From the NCBI GenBank assembly GCA_910576775.1, contig CAJTJV010000016.1:1-57221 (forward strand): a stretch of DNA of 57,221 bases. The letters are read 5' to 3'. A model generated the notes under the pieces. It made no database searches. It was not told the origin of the DNA and worked only from the letters and a program-made list of their open reading frames with translations. This document shows positions 1-9,131 of the stretch, one piece after another (the first letter of the stretch is position 1; each line of letters begins with the position of its first letter). The position numbers and the translations under genes were made by a program. The DNA is from an uncultured Muribaculaceae bacterium. GTDB taxonomy: Bacteria; Bacteroidota; Bacteroidia; Bacteroidales; Muribaculaceae.

Positions 1-155
1 GTCACGTAACCGCAGCTACGCTCCATCAAAGTCAGGCCGGAGCTTATCGGCCTGTTAAACTACTTACCACAGACTACTTAGGCCTTATAAAATCCTGCGC
101 GGGCGCGAAGCGCGTATGGGCGCGACAATTTTTTTGAAAAAAAGTTCACTGAAAT
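1..155. other. Unassigned left edge
   Basis: No recognisable gene. On the plus strand, reading frame 3 is open from the edge to a TGA at 135-137 (44 codons). It could be the tail of a gene lying mostly outside the window, but the peptide resembles nothing I know. A 7-bp inverted repeat (33-39 with 48-54) sits inside it and lacks a T-run. The stretch near 95-125 is GC-rich and repetitive in short GCGC blocks. Confidence 0.2.
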
Positions 156-187
156 TTTGCAGAGTCGCAAAAAACGCCGTATCTTTG
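156..187 (+). promoter_or_regulatory. Promoter of tRNA-Asn
   Basis: TTTG at 156-159 and TATCTTTG at 180-187 are separated by 20 nt. This matches the Bacteroidetes housekeeping sigma consensus (TTTG, 19-21 nt, TAnnTTTG). It lies about 35 nt upstream of the tRNA. Confidence 0.75.
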
Positions 188-222
188 CACCGCAAAAGCC
201 GCCAGAGGGCGTGCAAGCAACT

Positions 223-296
223 GCTTCAATAGCTCAGTCGGTTAGAGCATCTGACTGTTAATCAGAGGGTCGTTGGTTCGAGTCCATCTTGAAGCG
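223..296 (+). tRNA. tRNA-Asn (GTT)
   Basis: A full cloverleaf can be drawn. The acceptor stem pairs 223-229 with 289-295 over 7 bp. The D arm is GCTC/GAGC, the anticodon stem is TCTGA/TCAGA, and the loop CTGTTAA gives anticodon GTT. The discriminator base is G and CCA is not encoded. It is transcribed alone, between its own promoter and terminator. Confidence 0.95.
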
Positions 297-297
297 C

Positions 298-330
298 AAA
301 AAGCCGCAATGTGAGTTGCGGCTTTTTTGT
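298..330 (+). terminator. Terminator of tRNA-Asn
   Basis: An 8-bp stem (302-309 with 316-323) is followed by a T-run, directly after the tRNA. A further 10-bp inverted repeat (327-336 with 346-355) fills the space before the opposing terminator. Confidence 0.85.
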
Positions 331-351
331 TATATGGCATTGTGACATATA

Positions 352-382
352 ACAAAAAAAGGAAGCTGAAAAGCTTCCTTTT
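352..382 (-). terminator. Terminator of tRNA-Cys
   Basis: A 9-bp stem (359-367 with 372-380) has a 4-nt loop. On the minus strand a run of seven T follows it, so it ends minus-strand transcription from tRNA-Cys. Confidence 0.8.
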
Positions 383-383
383 G

Positions 384-454
384 AGGTACCAAGCAGAATC
401 GAACTGCTGTAAACGGTTTTGCAGACCGGTGCCTAACCACTCGGCCATGGTACC
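384..454 (-). tRNA. tRNA-Cys (GCA)
   Basis: Read on the minus strand, the acceptor stem GGTACCA/TGGTACC closes over 7 bp. The anticodon loop CTGCAAA gives GCA. The 3' end carries discriminator T without an encoded CCA. It converges on tRNA-Asn and has its own promoter at 471-502. Confidence 0.95.
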
Positions 455-470
455 TTGTCGTTTGTGACTG

Positions 471-502
471 CAAAGTTAGGGATTATTTCTTATTCCTACA
501 AA
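471..502 (-). promoter_or_regulatory. Promoter of tRNA-Cys
   Basis: On the minus strand, TTTG (complement of 499-502) and TAACTTTG (complement of 471-478) are 20 nt apart. Both boxes match the Bacteroidetes consensus. Confidence 0.75.
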
Positions 503-573
503 TTTTTTTTTGCAGAGCATGCAGAAAATGCGTTTTTATCCTTATTTTTGCGATGTGTAAAACAAGAATCATT

Positions 574-1242
574 ATGAAAAAACTATTCCTGTCATTAGTC
601 GCAATCTTGGGTTCTTTATATGGTGCTTTTGCCCAAAGCGAAATATTAAATAGTCCGGACAATCGCGCCTATTTCGGCATCCGCGTGTCACCCGAGGTTA
701 CATGTCCGGGTAATATCAATGTAAAACCTCTGAGTATCGATGCTTTCAATAATGGCGGCGGTCTGGAGTTCGGTGTTATATATAATGTGCCGGTAGTTGC
801 AAATTTTTATATCGAGCCCGGTGTGAAACTATATTATAATGCTTACGGTCTCAAAAAGGAGTTTGTGAAGGCTCTTGAAGATGATATCATTTTTGAAGGC
901 ATGTCTGTCCGTAAATTCGGTATGCGTATACCTGTCCTGGCAGGCTATCATTTTGATTTCACGCCTGAGTGGAAGGTGTATGCTTACACAGGCCCCGAGT
1001 TCGACATTGCTTTTTCGGGAAAGGAGCACATAAGCGGTCATAATTTCAGTGCGTCGGTGGATTTGTACGGAGACGCTGGAGAAATGCATCGATTCGATAT
1101 GTCGTGGATTATCGGTGCAGGTGTGTCGTACAAGCATTGTTACTTTGGCATAAGCGGAGGTATCGGTATGTGCGATATGGTTAAAGACACCCCGTCGCTC
1201 CACGAAAACCGAGTGACTTTCTCTCTTGGATATAATTTCTGA
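574..1242 (+). CDS. Outer-membrane beta-barrel protein (porin-like)
   Basis: This 222-residue protein starts with a clear signal peptide (MKKLFLSLVAILGSLYGAFA, cut before Q). Alternating hydrophobic strands follow, and the protein ends in an aromatic residue (GYNF), as is usual for barrels inserted by BamA. I start it at 574, not at the in-frame ATG at 553, because only 574 places the signal peptide at the N terminus. It resembles the small OMP_b-brl/PorT-like barrels common in Bacteroidetes, whose functions are mostly unknown. It stands alone: tRNA-Cys lies divergently upstream and a strong terminator follows. TATTTTTG at 543-550 may be its -7 box, but no good -33 box is visible. Confidence 0.75.
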   Translation: MKKLFLSLVAILGSLYGAFAQSEILNSPDNRAYFGIRVSPEVTCPGNINVKPLSIDAFNNGGGLEFGVIYNVPVVANFYIEPGVKLYYNAYGLKKEFVKALEDDIIFEGMSVRKFGMRIPVLAGYHFDFTPEWKVYAYTGPEFDIAFSGKEHISGHNFSASVDLYGDAGEMHRFDMSWIIGAGVSYKHCYFGISGGIGMCDMVKDTPSLHENRVTFSLGYNF

Positions 1243-1290
1243 GAGTATTACTGATACAGGTTGTCAACCAATTGTCAGTCAGCAATAATG

Positions 1291-1320
1291 ACGGGCGCGA
1301 CAGACCGCGCCCGTGTTTTT
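1291..1320 (+). terminator. Terminator after the barrel gene
   Basis: A perfect 9-bp GC-rich stem (1291-1299 with 1306-1314) is followed by GTTTTT. Confidence 0.85.
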
Positions 1321-1322
1321 GA

Positions 1323-1354
1323 TTTGTCGCAGTGGGAAAAAAATACTAATTTTG
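1323..1354 (+). promoter_or_regulatory. Promoter of carAB
   Basis: TTTG at 1323-1326, a 20-nt spacer, then TAATTTTG at 1347-1354: both boxes match the Bacteroidetes consensus. The predicted transcript has a leader of about 50 nt before the carA ATG. No arginine or pyrimidine operator could be recognised. Confidence 0.8.
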
Positions 1355-1408
1355 CACGGTCTCACCTTGGGTCCAAGATTTATTTTATTCCTACAAAGCA
1401 AAAGATTT

Positions 1409-2536
1409 ATGCAGGCGAGCAAATCAGCCGTTCTTACATTGGAAGACGGCACGACCTTTAGAGGCAATAGCTTCGGCTATGAAGGTCCGGCAGCCGGCGA
1501 GGTGGTTTTCAATACCGCGATGACCGGCTATCCCGAAAGTCTCACCGACCCTTCCTATGAAGGGCAGATACTTGTCACTACGTTTCCACAATTAGGTAAT
1601 TACGGCGTTCCGCCGGCCGACACCGGCGATATCATGCAAGGCCATTTCGAGGGTACACGCATCCATTGCCGGGCTATCATCACTCAGGATTATGCTTTTC
1701 ATCACAGCCATTGGCTGGCTTCGCGCTCTCTTGCCGATTGGCTCAAATCCGAAAAAATCCCCGGACTTTACAACATTGATACCCGGGCGCTGACAAAGCA
1801 TCTGCGCAGCCACGGTTCGATGCTCGGAAAAATTACCGTAGAAGGTTGTGGGGAATGTGATTTCTACGATCCCAATGCTGAGAATCTTATCGCGCTTACA
1901 TCATGCCGGCGCCCTCTTGTCTATGAGGCCGACGAAGCAAACCCTTACGTCCTTGAAGGTTCTGAGCTTGCACCGTCTACAAACGGACGCCCGACAGTAG
2001 TGCTTGTCGATTGTGGTATAAAACACAATATCATCCGCTGTCTGTTGCGTCGCGGGTTGCGAGTGGTGCGTGTACCTTGGAACTACGATTTCAACGCATT
2101 TGAATGGGACGGTCTGTTTATCAGCAACGGTCCCGGTAATCCCGATTTCGCTACAGCGACAGTCGAGAATATCCGGAAGGCCATGGATCGTAAGAAACCT
2201 ATATGCGGCATATGTATGGGCAACCAGCTTCTTGCCAAAGCGGCCGGCGCGAGAACCTATAAACTTAAATATGGTCATCGCAGTCATAACCAGCCGGTGC
2301 GGCTCGTAGGAACTGAGCGCTGCTTCGTAAGCTCACAGAACCATGGTTTCGCAGTCGATACCGCTACGCTGCCCGGCGACTGGGAGCCGCTTTTCGTAAA
2401 TATGAACGACGGCACGAACGAGGGCATCCGTCACCGTACGTTGCCGTTTTTTTCCGCCCAGTTCCATCCGGAGGCTTCCAGCGGCCCGCGCGACACAGAA
2501 TTTCTTTTCGATGAATTTTCAGCTCTGCTAAAATGA
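1409..2536 (+). CDS. carA: Carbamoyl-phosphate synthase, small (glutaminase) subunit
   Basis: CarA hydrolyses glutamine and channels ammonia to CarB, making carbamoyl phosphate for arginine and pyrimidine synthesis in the cytoplasm. The 375-residue product has the N-terminal CPSase small-chain domain (from about residue 5, SAVLTLEDGTTFRG) and a C-terminal class I glutamine amidotransferase domain. The nucleophile is Cys269 in GICMGNQLL. The triad His and Glu lie in FHPEAS near the C terminus. Many homologues have GHQ where this protein has GNQ; that position is not the catalytic base. The start is set at 1409: a reading from 1313 would begin upstream of the mapped promoter. It overlaps carB by ATGA, which suggests coupled translation. 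Confidence 0.97.
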   Translation: MQASKSAVLTLEDGTTFRGNSFGYEGPAAGEVVFNTAMTGYPESLTDPSYEGQILVTTFPQLGNYGVPPADTGDIMQGHFEGTRIHCRAIITQDYAFHHSHWLASRSLADWLKSEKIPGLYNIDTRALTKHLRSHGSMLGKITVEGCGECDFYDPNAENLIALTSCRRPLVYEADEANPYVLEGSELAPSTNGRPTVVLVDCGIKHNIIRCLLRRGLRVVRVPWNYDFNAFEWDGLFISNGPGNPDFATATVENIRKAMDRKKPICGICMGNQLLAKAAGARTYKLKYGHRSHNQPVRLVGTERCFVSSQNHGFAVDTATLPGDWEPLFVNMNDGTNEGIRHRTLPFFSAQFHPEASSGPRDTEFLFDEFSALLK

Positions 2537-5500
2537 TACCTGACGATAAAAAACCGCGTAAAGTACTGCTATTGGGCAGCGGCGCATTGAAAATCGGCGA
2601 GGCCGGTGAATTCGACTATTCCGGCGCACAAGCCTTGAAAGCCCTTCGTGAAGAAGGCATCACAACAGTGCTTGTGAATCCTAATATTGCGACAGTGCAG
2701 ACTTCCGAAGGCATGGCCGACAAGATTTATTTTCTTTCTGTCACGCCATATTTCGTTGAACGCGTCATCGAGAAGGAGCGTCCCGACGGCATCCTCCTTG
2801 CTTTTGGCGGTCAGACAGCATTGAACTGCGGAGTTGAGTTATGGCGCTCGGGAGTCCTTGAGAAATATAATGTAAAAGTACTCGGTACTCCCGTCGAGGC
2901 TATCATGAATACAGAGGACCGAGAGCTTTTTGTCGAGCAGCTTAATGAAATAGATGTCAAGACAATAAAGAGCGAGGCGGTAGAGACTGTCGGCGATGCC
3001 TTGCGTGTCGCCAACCGTCTCGGTTATCCTGTTATCGTGCGTGCGGCATATGCGCTGGGAGGGCTCGGCAGCGGTTTCTGTGATAATGACACCGAATTGC
3101 GTCAGCTCGTGGAGAAAGCCCTGTCGTTTTCTCCGCAGGTGCTTGTGGAGAAATCGCTCAAGGGGTGGAAGGAAGTGGAATATGAAGTTGTCCGAGATCG
3201 ATACGATAACTGTATCACGGTCTGCAACATGGAGAATTTCGATCCGCTTGGCATCCATACAGGCGAGAGTATTGTAGTAGCACCGTCGCAGACGCTTTCG
3301 AACGACGATTACCATTATCTCCGCAGTCTTGCCATCAAGATTGTGCGCCATGTTGGAATCGTCGGGGAATGTAATGTGCAATATGCGTACGATCCTTCGT
3401 CGATGGACTATCGCGTAATCGAGGTGAATGCGCGTCTGAGTCGCTCGTCGGCGCTCGCCTCCAAGGCAACAGGCTATCCCCTCGCATTTGTAGCCGCCAA
3501 ACTCGCTCTGGGTTATGGTCTTTTTGATTTGAAAAACAGTGTGACGCAATGTACGTCGGCATTTTTCGAGCCGGCTCTCGACTATGTTGTGGTGAAGATT
3601 CCGCGCTGGGATCTCGGCAAGTTCAACGGTGTGGACCGTCATATCGGTTCATCTATGAAATCGGTAGGCGAGGTGATGGCTATCGGGCGTACATTTGAAG
3701 AAGCCATTCAGAAAGGACTCCGTATGATAGGTCAGGGCATGCACGGATTTGTGGAGAATCGCGAGATTAATATCACCGATTTGGAAGCCGCACTGAAAGA
3801 GCCTACCGATCGCCGTATATTCGTCATTGCCAAGGCTTTTGCCGAAGGATATTCCGTCGACTGTATTCACGACCTTACTAAAATCGACCGTTGGTTCCTT
3901 TATAAACTGAAAAATATTTTCGATACGTCGGTCGAACTCGCCGGCTATGACAGTATGGAAGCTCTTCCCCCTGCGCTCCTTCGTCTTGCCAAACAGCAGG
4001 GATTCAGTGATTTCCAGATAGGCCGTTCGGTATTCAAGAATGCTTTTGTCGAGGATCCGGATTCTTTCATGGCTTTGGTGCGTGGTTATCGCAAGGCTCT
4101 TGGTATCGTTCCTGTGGTAAAGCAGATCGACACTCTTGCCGCCGAGTATCCTGCCGCTACAAACTATCTCTATCTCACCTATAACGGCGCGGAGAACGAT
4201 GTCGAATATGAGAATGACGGACGTTCGGTCGTAGTTCTCGGTTCTGGTGCATACCGTATAGGTTCATCGGTGGAATTTGACTGGTGCTCGGTAAACGCCA
4301 TGCAGACCACCCGTCGCCGTGGTTGGCGTTCGGTGATGATAAACTATAATCCGGAGACCGTTTCTACCGACTATGATATATGCGACCGTCTATATTTCGA
4401 TGAACTGACATATGAACGTGTGCTCGATATTCTTGAATTTGAGGCTCCCCATGGTGTGATTCTTTCAGTTGGAGGCCAGATTCCGAACAATCTTGCCACG
4501 CGTCTTGATGCTGCCGGTGTCAATATTCTCGGTACTAAGGCTTCAAGTATCGACCGTGCGGAGGACCGTCATAAATTCTCCGAAATGCTCGACTGTATCG
4601 GGGTGGACCAACCTCGTTGGCGAGAGCTTACAGACTTTGCCGATATCGAGGAATTTGTCGAAGAAGTAGGTTATCCAGTTCTTGTGCGTCCGAGTTACGT
4701 GCTTTCCGGAGCAGCGATGAATGTATGTTCTAACGCCGACGAGCTTCATCGGTTCCTTAAACTCGCAGCCAAGGTGTCGCAGAAGCATCCGGTTGTAGTG
4801 AGCGAGTTTATACAATATGCCAAGGAAATCGAGATGGATGCCGTAGCGCGGAACGGCGAGATAAAGGCATATGCAATATCGGAACATATCGAGTTTGCCG
4901 GTGTGCACAGCGGAGACGCCACAATACAGTTTCCTCCGCAGAAACTCTATGTAGAGACTATGCGCCGTATAAAAAAGGTTACTGCAAAAATTGCCGCCGC
5001 CCTCGAGATTTCAGGCCCGTTCAATATCCAGTTTCTTGCCAAGAATAACGATATAAAGGTTATAGAGTGTAACCTGCGTGCGTCGCGTAGCTTCCCATTT
5101 GTGTCGAAAGTGTTGAAAATCAATTTTATCGACCTTGCCACACGCATAATGCTTGGAGAAGATGTGGAGAAGCCCGGTAAGAGTGCGTTCGACCTCGATT
5201 ATGTCGGAGTCAAGGCCTCGCAGTTCTCTTTCTCGCGTCTCGGCGGCGCCGATCCTGTTCTTGGCGTTGATATGGCGTCGACAGGTGAGGTTGGTTGTCT
5301 CGGTGAAGATACCAATGAGGCTGTTCTGAAATCGCTTCTCGCCGTAGGTTTGCGGGTACCTCACCGAGCCGTACTTCTCAGTACGGGAACCCCGAAACAG
5401 AAAGCCGATATGCTCGAGGCCGCGCATCTTTTGCATCAGTCCGGTATTACGATTTATGCTACAGGCGGTACCTGTCAGTTCCTCAATGAGAATGGCATTC

Positions 5501-5766
5501 CGGCTGTAAAAGTATTCTGGCCTTCGACGCCGGAAATGCATCCGCAGGCGCTCGATCTTCTGCATGAACGCAAGGTTGATCTTGTTGTGAACATGCCGAA
5601 GAATTTTACCGGCACCGAGCTGAGCAACGGTCGTAAGATACGTCGTGCCGCAGTTGATCTCAATATTCCTCTGCTTACCAATTCGCGCCTTGCCTCCGCT
5701 TTCGTGAGGGCTTTCACCGCACTGCCTCTTGACGAGATAGAGATCAAGAGTTGGGACGAATATTAA
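2533..5766 (+). CDS. carB: Carbamoyl-phosphate synthase, large subunit
   Basis: CarB builds carbamoyl phosphate from bicarbonate, two ATP and the ammonia supplied by CarA. The 1077 residues match the usual full length of about 1070. The two homologous ATP-grasp halves are visible, each opening with a nucleotide-binding loop (LLLGSGALKIGEAGEFDYSG near residue 13; VVLGSGAYRIGSSVEFDW near residue 568). The last ~140 residues form the MGS-like regulatory domain (IYATGGTCQFL ... NMPK ... IRRAAVDLNIPLLTN). That domain binds UMP or ornithine in E. coli. Which effectors act here cannot be read from the sequence. The ATG overlaps the carA stop. Confidence 0.97.
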   Translation: MIPDDKKPRKVLLLGSGALKIGEAGEFDYSGAQALKALREEGITTVLVNPNIATVQTSEGMADKIYFLSVTPYFVERVIEKERPDGILLAFGGQTALNCGVELWRSGVLEKYNVKVLGTPVEAIMNTEDRELFVEQLNEIDVKTIKSEAVETVGDALRVANRLGYPVIVRAAYALGGLGSGFCDNDTELRQLVEKALSFSPQVLVEKSLKGWKEVEYEVVRDRYDNCITVCNMENFDPLGIHTGESIVVAPSQTLSNDDYHYLRSLAIKIVRHVGIVGECNVQYAYDPSSMDYRVIEVNARLSRSSALASKATGYPLAFVAAKLALGYGLFDLKNSVTQCTSAFFEPALDYVVVKIPRWDLGKFNGVDRHIGSSMKSVGEVMAIGRTFEEAIQKGLRMIGQGMHGFVENREINITDLEAALKEPTDRRIFVIAKAFAEGYSVDCIHDLTKIDRWFLYKLKNIFDTSVELAGYDSMEALPPALLRLAKQQGFSDFQIGRSVFKNAFVEDPDSFMALVRGYRKALGIVPVVKQIDTLAAEYPAATNYLYLTYNGAENDVEYENDGRSVVVLGSGAYRIGSSVEFDWCSVNAMQTTRRRGWRSVMINYNPETVSTDYDICDRLYFDELTYERVLDILEFEAPHGVILSVGGQIPNNLATRLDAAGVNILGTKASSIDRAEDRHKFSEMLDCIGVDQPRWRELTDFADIEEFVEEVGYPVLVRPSYVLSGAAMNVCSNADELHRFLKLAAKVSQKHPVVVSEFIQYAKEIEMDAVARNGEIKAYAISEHIEFAGVHSGDATIQFPPQKLYVETMRRIKKVTAKIAAALEISGPFNIQFLAKNNDIKVIECNLRASRSFPFVSKVLKINFIDLATRIMLGEDVEKPGKSAFDLDYVGVKASQFSFSRLGGADPVLGVDMASTGEVGCLGEDTNEAVLKSLLAVGLRVPHRAVLLSTGTPKQKADMLEAAHLLHQSGITIYATGGTCQFLNENGIPAVKVFWPSTPEMHPQALDLLHERKVDLVVNMPKNFTGTELSNGRKIRRAAVDLNIPLLTNSRLASAFVRAFTALPLDEIEIKSWDEY

Positions 5767-5938
5767 GCAATATGGCAGCGGTTGAGCTGTATTTAACGTT
5801 GTTTAACTGTATTCCGGTCGATGCTTCTAAGGGATGTGTTGCTTGGCTAATGTGCTTGTTTATATGTGGTTATACTTTTGTTGCCATAGCTAAGTTGAAA
5901 ACTTGTTGAAAAAGTATGTCGTAAAACATATAAAATAA
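5767..5938 (+). other. Gap after carB without a gene
   Basis: There is no coding frame of interest and no clear terminator for carB. Short direct repeats TTTAAC...TTTAAC occur near 5792-5806. The promoter and small RNA described next occupy the following 120 nt. From 6061 to 6178 nothing further was recognised. Confidence 0.4.
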
Positions 5939-5970
5939 TTTGTACAAAGTGTCGGAAAGCAAGACCTTTG
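5939..5970 (+). promoter_or_regulatory. Candidate promoter and inverted repeat ahead of a small RNA
   Basis: TTTG at 5939-5942, a 20-nt spacer, then GACCTTTG at 5963-5970 (TTTG half intact, TA replaced by GA). The same segment is an inverted repeat: TACAAAG pairs with CTTTGTA, extended by GTC/GAC across a one-base bulge. It could therefore be an operator around the promoter, or the first hairpin of a longer RNA. Confidence 0.45.
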
Positions 5971-5975
5971 TAGCG

Positions 5976-6060
5976 CAAACCTAAAACAATCTTTTTTACC
6001 TTAGAAATTGTACCTATTGGAAACCCATAAGAAGGAGCTTCGTGAGGAGCTCCTTTTTAT
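5976..6060 (+). ncRNA. Candidate orphan small RNA
   Basis: A promoter-like pair of boxes (5939-5970) is followed after about 60 nt by a strong intrinsic terminator (6032-6060), with no open reading frame between them. That is the layout of a free-standing RNA of about 85 nt. The body (TTAGAAATTGTACCTATTGG, then AAACCC) looks single-stranded except for the terminator. I could not match it to tmRNA, RNase P, SRP RNA, 6S RNA or a known riboswitch. It could instead be the leader of the receptor gene at 6229, but that gene has its own promoter at 6179-6209. Confidence 0.45.
6032..6060 (+). terminator. Terminator of the candidate small RNA
   Basis: An 8-bp stem (6032-6039 with 6048-6055) is followed by TTTTTAT. 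Confidence 0.75.
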
Positions 6061-6178
6061 TTATCCGTACGGCTTTGAAGGTGGCATAGATAATCATTTT
6101 TGGGTATTCTAACCGGACTTTTGGAAAATAGCCACCATATGACGCTTATGGATGACAAAAAATAATTATTTTTGAGTA

Positions 6179-6209
6179 TTTGCTATACAAAAAATATTGT
6201 ATACCTTTG
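6179..6209 (+). promoter_or_regulatory. Promoter of the TonB/DUF4876 operon
   Basis: TTTG at 6179-6182, a 19-nt spacer, then TACCTTTG at 6202-6209. Transcription would start close to 6215, which leaves a very short leader before the ATG at 6229. Confidence 0.65.
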
Positions 6210-6228
6210 CGATGAAAAACCAATAGGT

Positions 6229-9111
6229 ATGAAAAATATAAACCGGATTGTATCGCTCACATTTTTTATATTGCTGTCGATAGTCGCACATGGAGCTGTA
6301 TTGGAAGGTACGGTAACCTCTTCCGATGACAAGCTTCCTGTTGATATGGCGATTATAAAACTCAGTAGCAGCGATTGGGCTTTTACTGACGAGTACGGGC
6401 ATTTTGAATTTAATAAGCTCAAGCCCGGACGCTACAGTTACGAATTAAGTTATCTGGGATATGAAACTGTAAAAGGGCAGGTGACTGTTTCAGAAGGCAA
6501 GCCTTATAGGCTCGATATCATTCTCCATCCGACCAATCTTGCACTCAAGGAAATCACGGTTACGGCGGAAGAAAGTGCTTTCGGTGCCGGTTCGAAAATC
6601 GGACAGGCTGCCATTCAGCATATCCAGGCTAAAAGTGTGGAGGATATGTTGCAGCTTCAGCCCGGTGCCGTGACAAAAAATCCCGATCTTGCTTCAGCCG
6701 GTCAGGCGTCGATACGCGAGATTGATGCCGGCGGCAATGCCAACAATGCGCTGGGAACATCTGTCCTTGTCGACGGCGCTCCTGTATCGAACGACGCCAA
6801 CATGCAGATTATCTCTACCGCCCGTTCCGGCAACAACAGCTCCTTGCAGGCGAATACTCTTAACGATCAGAGTACTGCCGGCCGCGGTGTAGACCTGCGT
6901 CAGATTTCGCCGGATAATATCGAGTCGATTGAGGTTGTACGAGGCATCCCTTCCGCAGAATATGGCAACCTCACATCCGGTGCCGTCATCATCAAGACCA
7001 AGAGTGGCCAGACACCATGGGAAGCGATAGCCAAGGTCGACCCCAATTCCAAGCTGTTTTATATCGGGAAAGGTTTCCGCTGGCCCGGAAAAGCAGGTTC
7101 GCTGAATTTCTCCGTCGATTATACGAAATCCAATTCCGATCGTAGGCGCAGTTATCTCGGCTACGACCGCATAACAGCCAATGTGGCATACTCTAATGTC
7201 TTCATGCAGACGGGGAAACCGTTGACATTCAATTTTAAGGCGAGCTATTACGGCAATATCAGCGATACCAAGAGCGACGAGGAAATGCTGAAAAACGAGT
7301 ATCTGCGCAACGACGACCAGGGCATGCGTCTGTCGCTCAACGGCACATGGCGCCTGCAGATGCCGTGGATTTCCAATCTGGACTATAATGTGGCGGTGCA
7401 GTATGCGCATCAGCAGAATATATATAATAAATATGTAGGCAGCGGTGTGGTGCCTTTTGCCAGTTCATATGTTTCCGGCGAGATGGAGGTTCCTTTCCTT
7501 CCCACAACCTATCTTTGCCATTATCTTATAGACGGAAAGCCACTGAATGTGACGGCACAGCTTAAAGCTAACCGCATGTTTATCTTCGACCGTGGCTCGT
7601 CGAATTTCAAGCTCGGAGCATATTATAACCTGTCTTCCAATAAGGGGGAGGGTCTTGTCTTCGATCCGTCCATGCCTCCGTCGCAGGGCGAAGGCCAGTC
7701 AGTGAGGCCTCGTTCCTATGCCTCGATTCCGGCAATGAATACTCTTGCCGGTTTCTTTGAGAATCAGACGGAACTGAACCTTCATCCGACAATACTCACC
7801 TTGCAGGCCGGTGTCCGCGTGAGCCGTCTGTTTGTCGATATGAAGGAGGCTCTTCGCGGCGATATTGTGACGGCCGACCCGCGTGTCAACCTGTCGTGGC
7901 AGTTTCTGACTCCCGAGAACAACCGGTTGTTCCGGCGCCTTGCGCTTACCGCCGGCTATGGCATTGCATCCAAGATGCCTACACTCGCCTCGCTGTATCC
8001 TACTCCGGCCTATTTTGATTATGCAAGTTACAACAGCTATGTCGGCGCCGGCAGCGACCGTAACCTCGCTGTGATGACGACTGTTGTTATTCCCAATACG
8101 GCCAATCCCGATCTGAAGCCTGCAAGGGCGCATAAATATGAAATCGGGCTGAACGGCCGTGCGGGTAATGTAACCGGTTCGGTGACATTCTTCAAGGAAC
8201 ACACAACCGGGGAATTCGGATTCATGTCTGTGCCTTTCACTATGGCCTATAACCGTTATTACATTCCTTCGGCGGACCAAAGCAAAACAACAATTCCGTC
8301 ATATGACGAAGGCGCGCTCAGATATACAATGGCCGACGGAACTGTGAAGAATGCACCTTATTATCGTCAAAGCGAGGTAAAGAGCTATTCTTCGCCGGCC
8401 AATACCACGACCAGCGACAAACATGGTATTGAATATTCCTTCAATTTCGGGCGCATCCCCGGTATTTCCACCGATCTTATCGTGGACGGCGCATGGTTCT
8501 GGATAAAGCGCCGGTCAACATCCCCGTCGTACTATTCGAGCCGCGTCGTATCGGGAGCTGTCACCGGTGGCGCCGTAACCCCTTTCAATACGTATCTTTC
8601 AGTAATGCCGGAGGGGCAGGGCAGTGTGCGCTCGCGCTTCAATACCGATTTCCGTTTCGTGACCCACATTCCCGCCGTGCGCCTGATATTCTCCACTACC
8701 GTTCAGGTCGTATGGTTCGAGAGCTATCATAATATATATGAGGACGGTAACGGTAATCCGCTTTATCAGCGCGTGCCCGGGTCTTACGGTTCCGAGATTC
8801 TACAGGTAGCTCCCGTCGGCTACTACGACAAAGAAATGGTGTACCGTCAGTGGAATCCCTCAGAGGTGGAACGTCCCGACGAACTGATGTTCCGAATGGC
8901 GAACACAGAGTATTTCGACAAACAGACATACCCGCCTACATGTATGCTCAATTTCAAGCTGACAAAGGAAATCGGCCGCTATCTGAATCTTTCGTTTGTT
9001 GCCAACAATTTCCTTAAATTCAGTAAGATGTATTACCAACAGCAAATAGGCGGCTATCGTCAGCTTTACACTCCGCTCTATTTCGGCGCTGAGATAAAGA
9101 TTAAAATTTAA
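6229..9111 (+). CDS. TonB-dependent outer-membrane receptor
   Basis: This 960-residue protein would move a large or scarce substrate across the outer membrane using TonB-ExbBD energy. A signal peptide (MKNINRIVSLTFFILLSIVA) is followed by a carboxypeptidase-regulatory-like domain (VLEGTVTSSDD ... YELSYLGYETVKGQ). Next come the plug (IEVVRGIPSAEYGNLTSGAV, around residues 234-253) and a long barrel. It lacks the SusC hallmark SAALYGARGANG and has no SusD partner, so it is a non-Sus receptor. The start at 6229 is chosen for the signal peptide and because it lies just after the promoter. It heads a four-gene run with gaps of 15-25 nt. The substrate is unknown. Confidence 0.85.
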   Translation: MKNINRIVSLTFFILLSIVAHGAVLEGTVTSSDDKLPVDMAIIKLSSSDWAFTDEYGHFEFNKLKPGRYSYELSYLGYETVKGQVTVSEGKPYRLDIILHPTNLALKEITVTAEESAFGAGSKIGQAAIQHIQAKSVEDMLQLQPGAVTKNPDLASAGQASIREIDAGGNANNALGTSVLVDGAPVSNDANMQIISTARSGNNSSLQANTLNDQSTAGRGVDLRQISPDNIESIEVVRGIPSAEYGNLTSGAVIIKTKSGQTPWEAIAKVDPNSKLFYIGKGFRWPGKAGSLNFSVDYTKSNSDRRRSYLGYDRITANVAYSNVFMQTGKPLTFNFKASYYGNISDTKSDEEMLKNEYLRNDDQGMRLSLNGTWRLQMPWISNLDYNVAVQYAHQQNIYNKYVGSGVVPFASSYVSGEMEVPFLPTTYLCHYLIDGKPLNVTAQLKANRMFIFDRGSSNFKLGAYYNLSSNKGEGLVFDPSMPPSQGEGQSVRPRSYASIPAMNTLAGFFENQTELNLHPTILTLQAGVRVSRLFVDMKEALRGDIVTADPRVNLSWQFLTPENNRLFRRLALTAGYGIASKMPTLASLYPTPAYFDYASYNSYVGAGSDRNLAVMTTVVIPNTANPDLKPARAHKYEIGLNGRAGNVTGSVTFFKEHTTGEFGFMSVPFTMAYNRYYIPSADQSKTTIPSYDEGALRYTMADGTVKNAPYYRQSEVKSYSSPANTTTSDKHGIEYSFNFGRIPGISTDLIVDGAWFWIKRRSTSPSYYSSRVVSGAVTGGAVTPFNTYLSVMPEGQGSVRSRFNTDFRFVTHIPAVRLIFSTTVQVVWFESYHNIYEDGNGNPLYQRVPGSYGSEILQVAPVGYYDKEMVYRQWNPSEVERPDELMFRMANTEYFDKQTYPPTCMLNFKLTKEIGRYLNLSFVANNFLKFSKMYYQQQIGGYRQLYTPLYFGAEIKIKI

Positions 9112-9131
9112 CCACATAATTATTATAAGCA

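Noticed and set aside
543..550. Full promoter for the 574-1242 barrel gene
   Set aside because: TATTTTTG fits a -7 box, but the nearest TTTG is 30 nt upstream, too far for the consensus, so it is not listed as a promoter.
6183..6422. Minus-strand frames over the start of the TonB receptor gene
   Set aside because: They overlap the promoter and signal-peptide region of a well-supported gene and show no features of their own.
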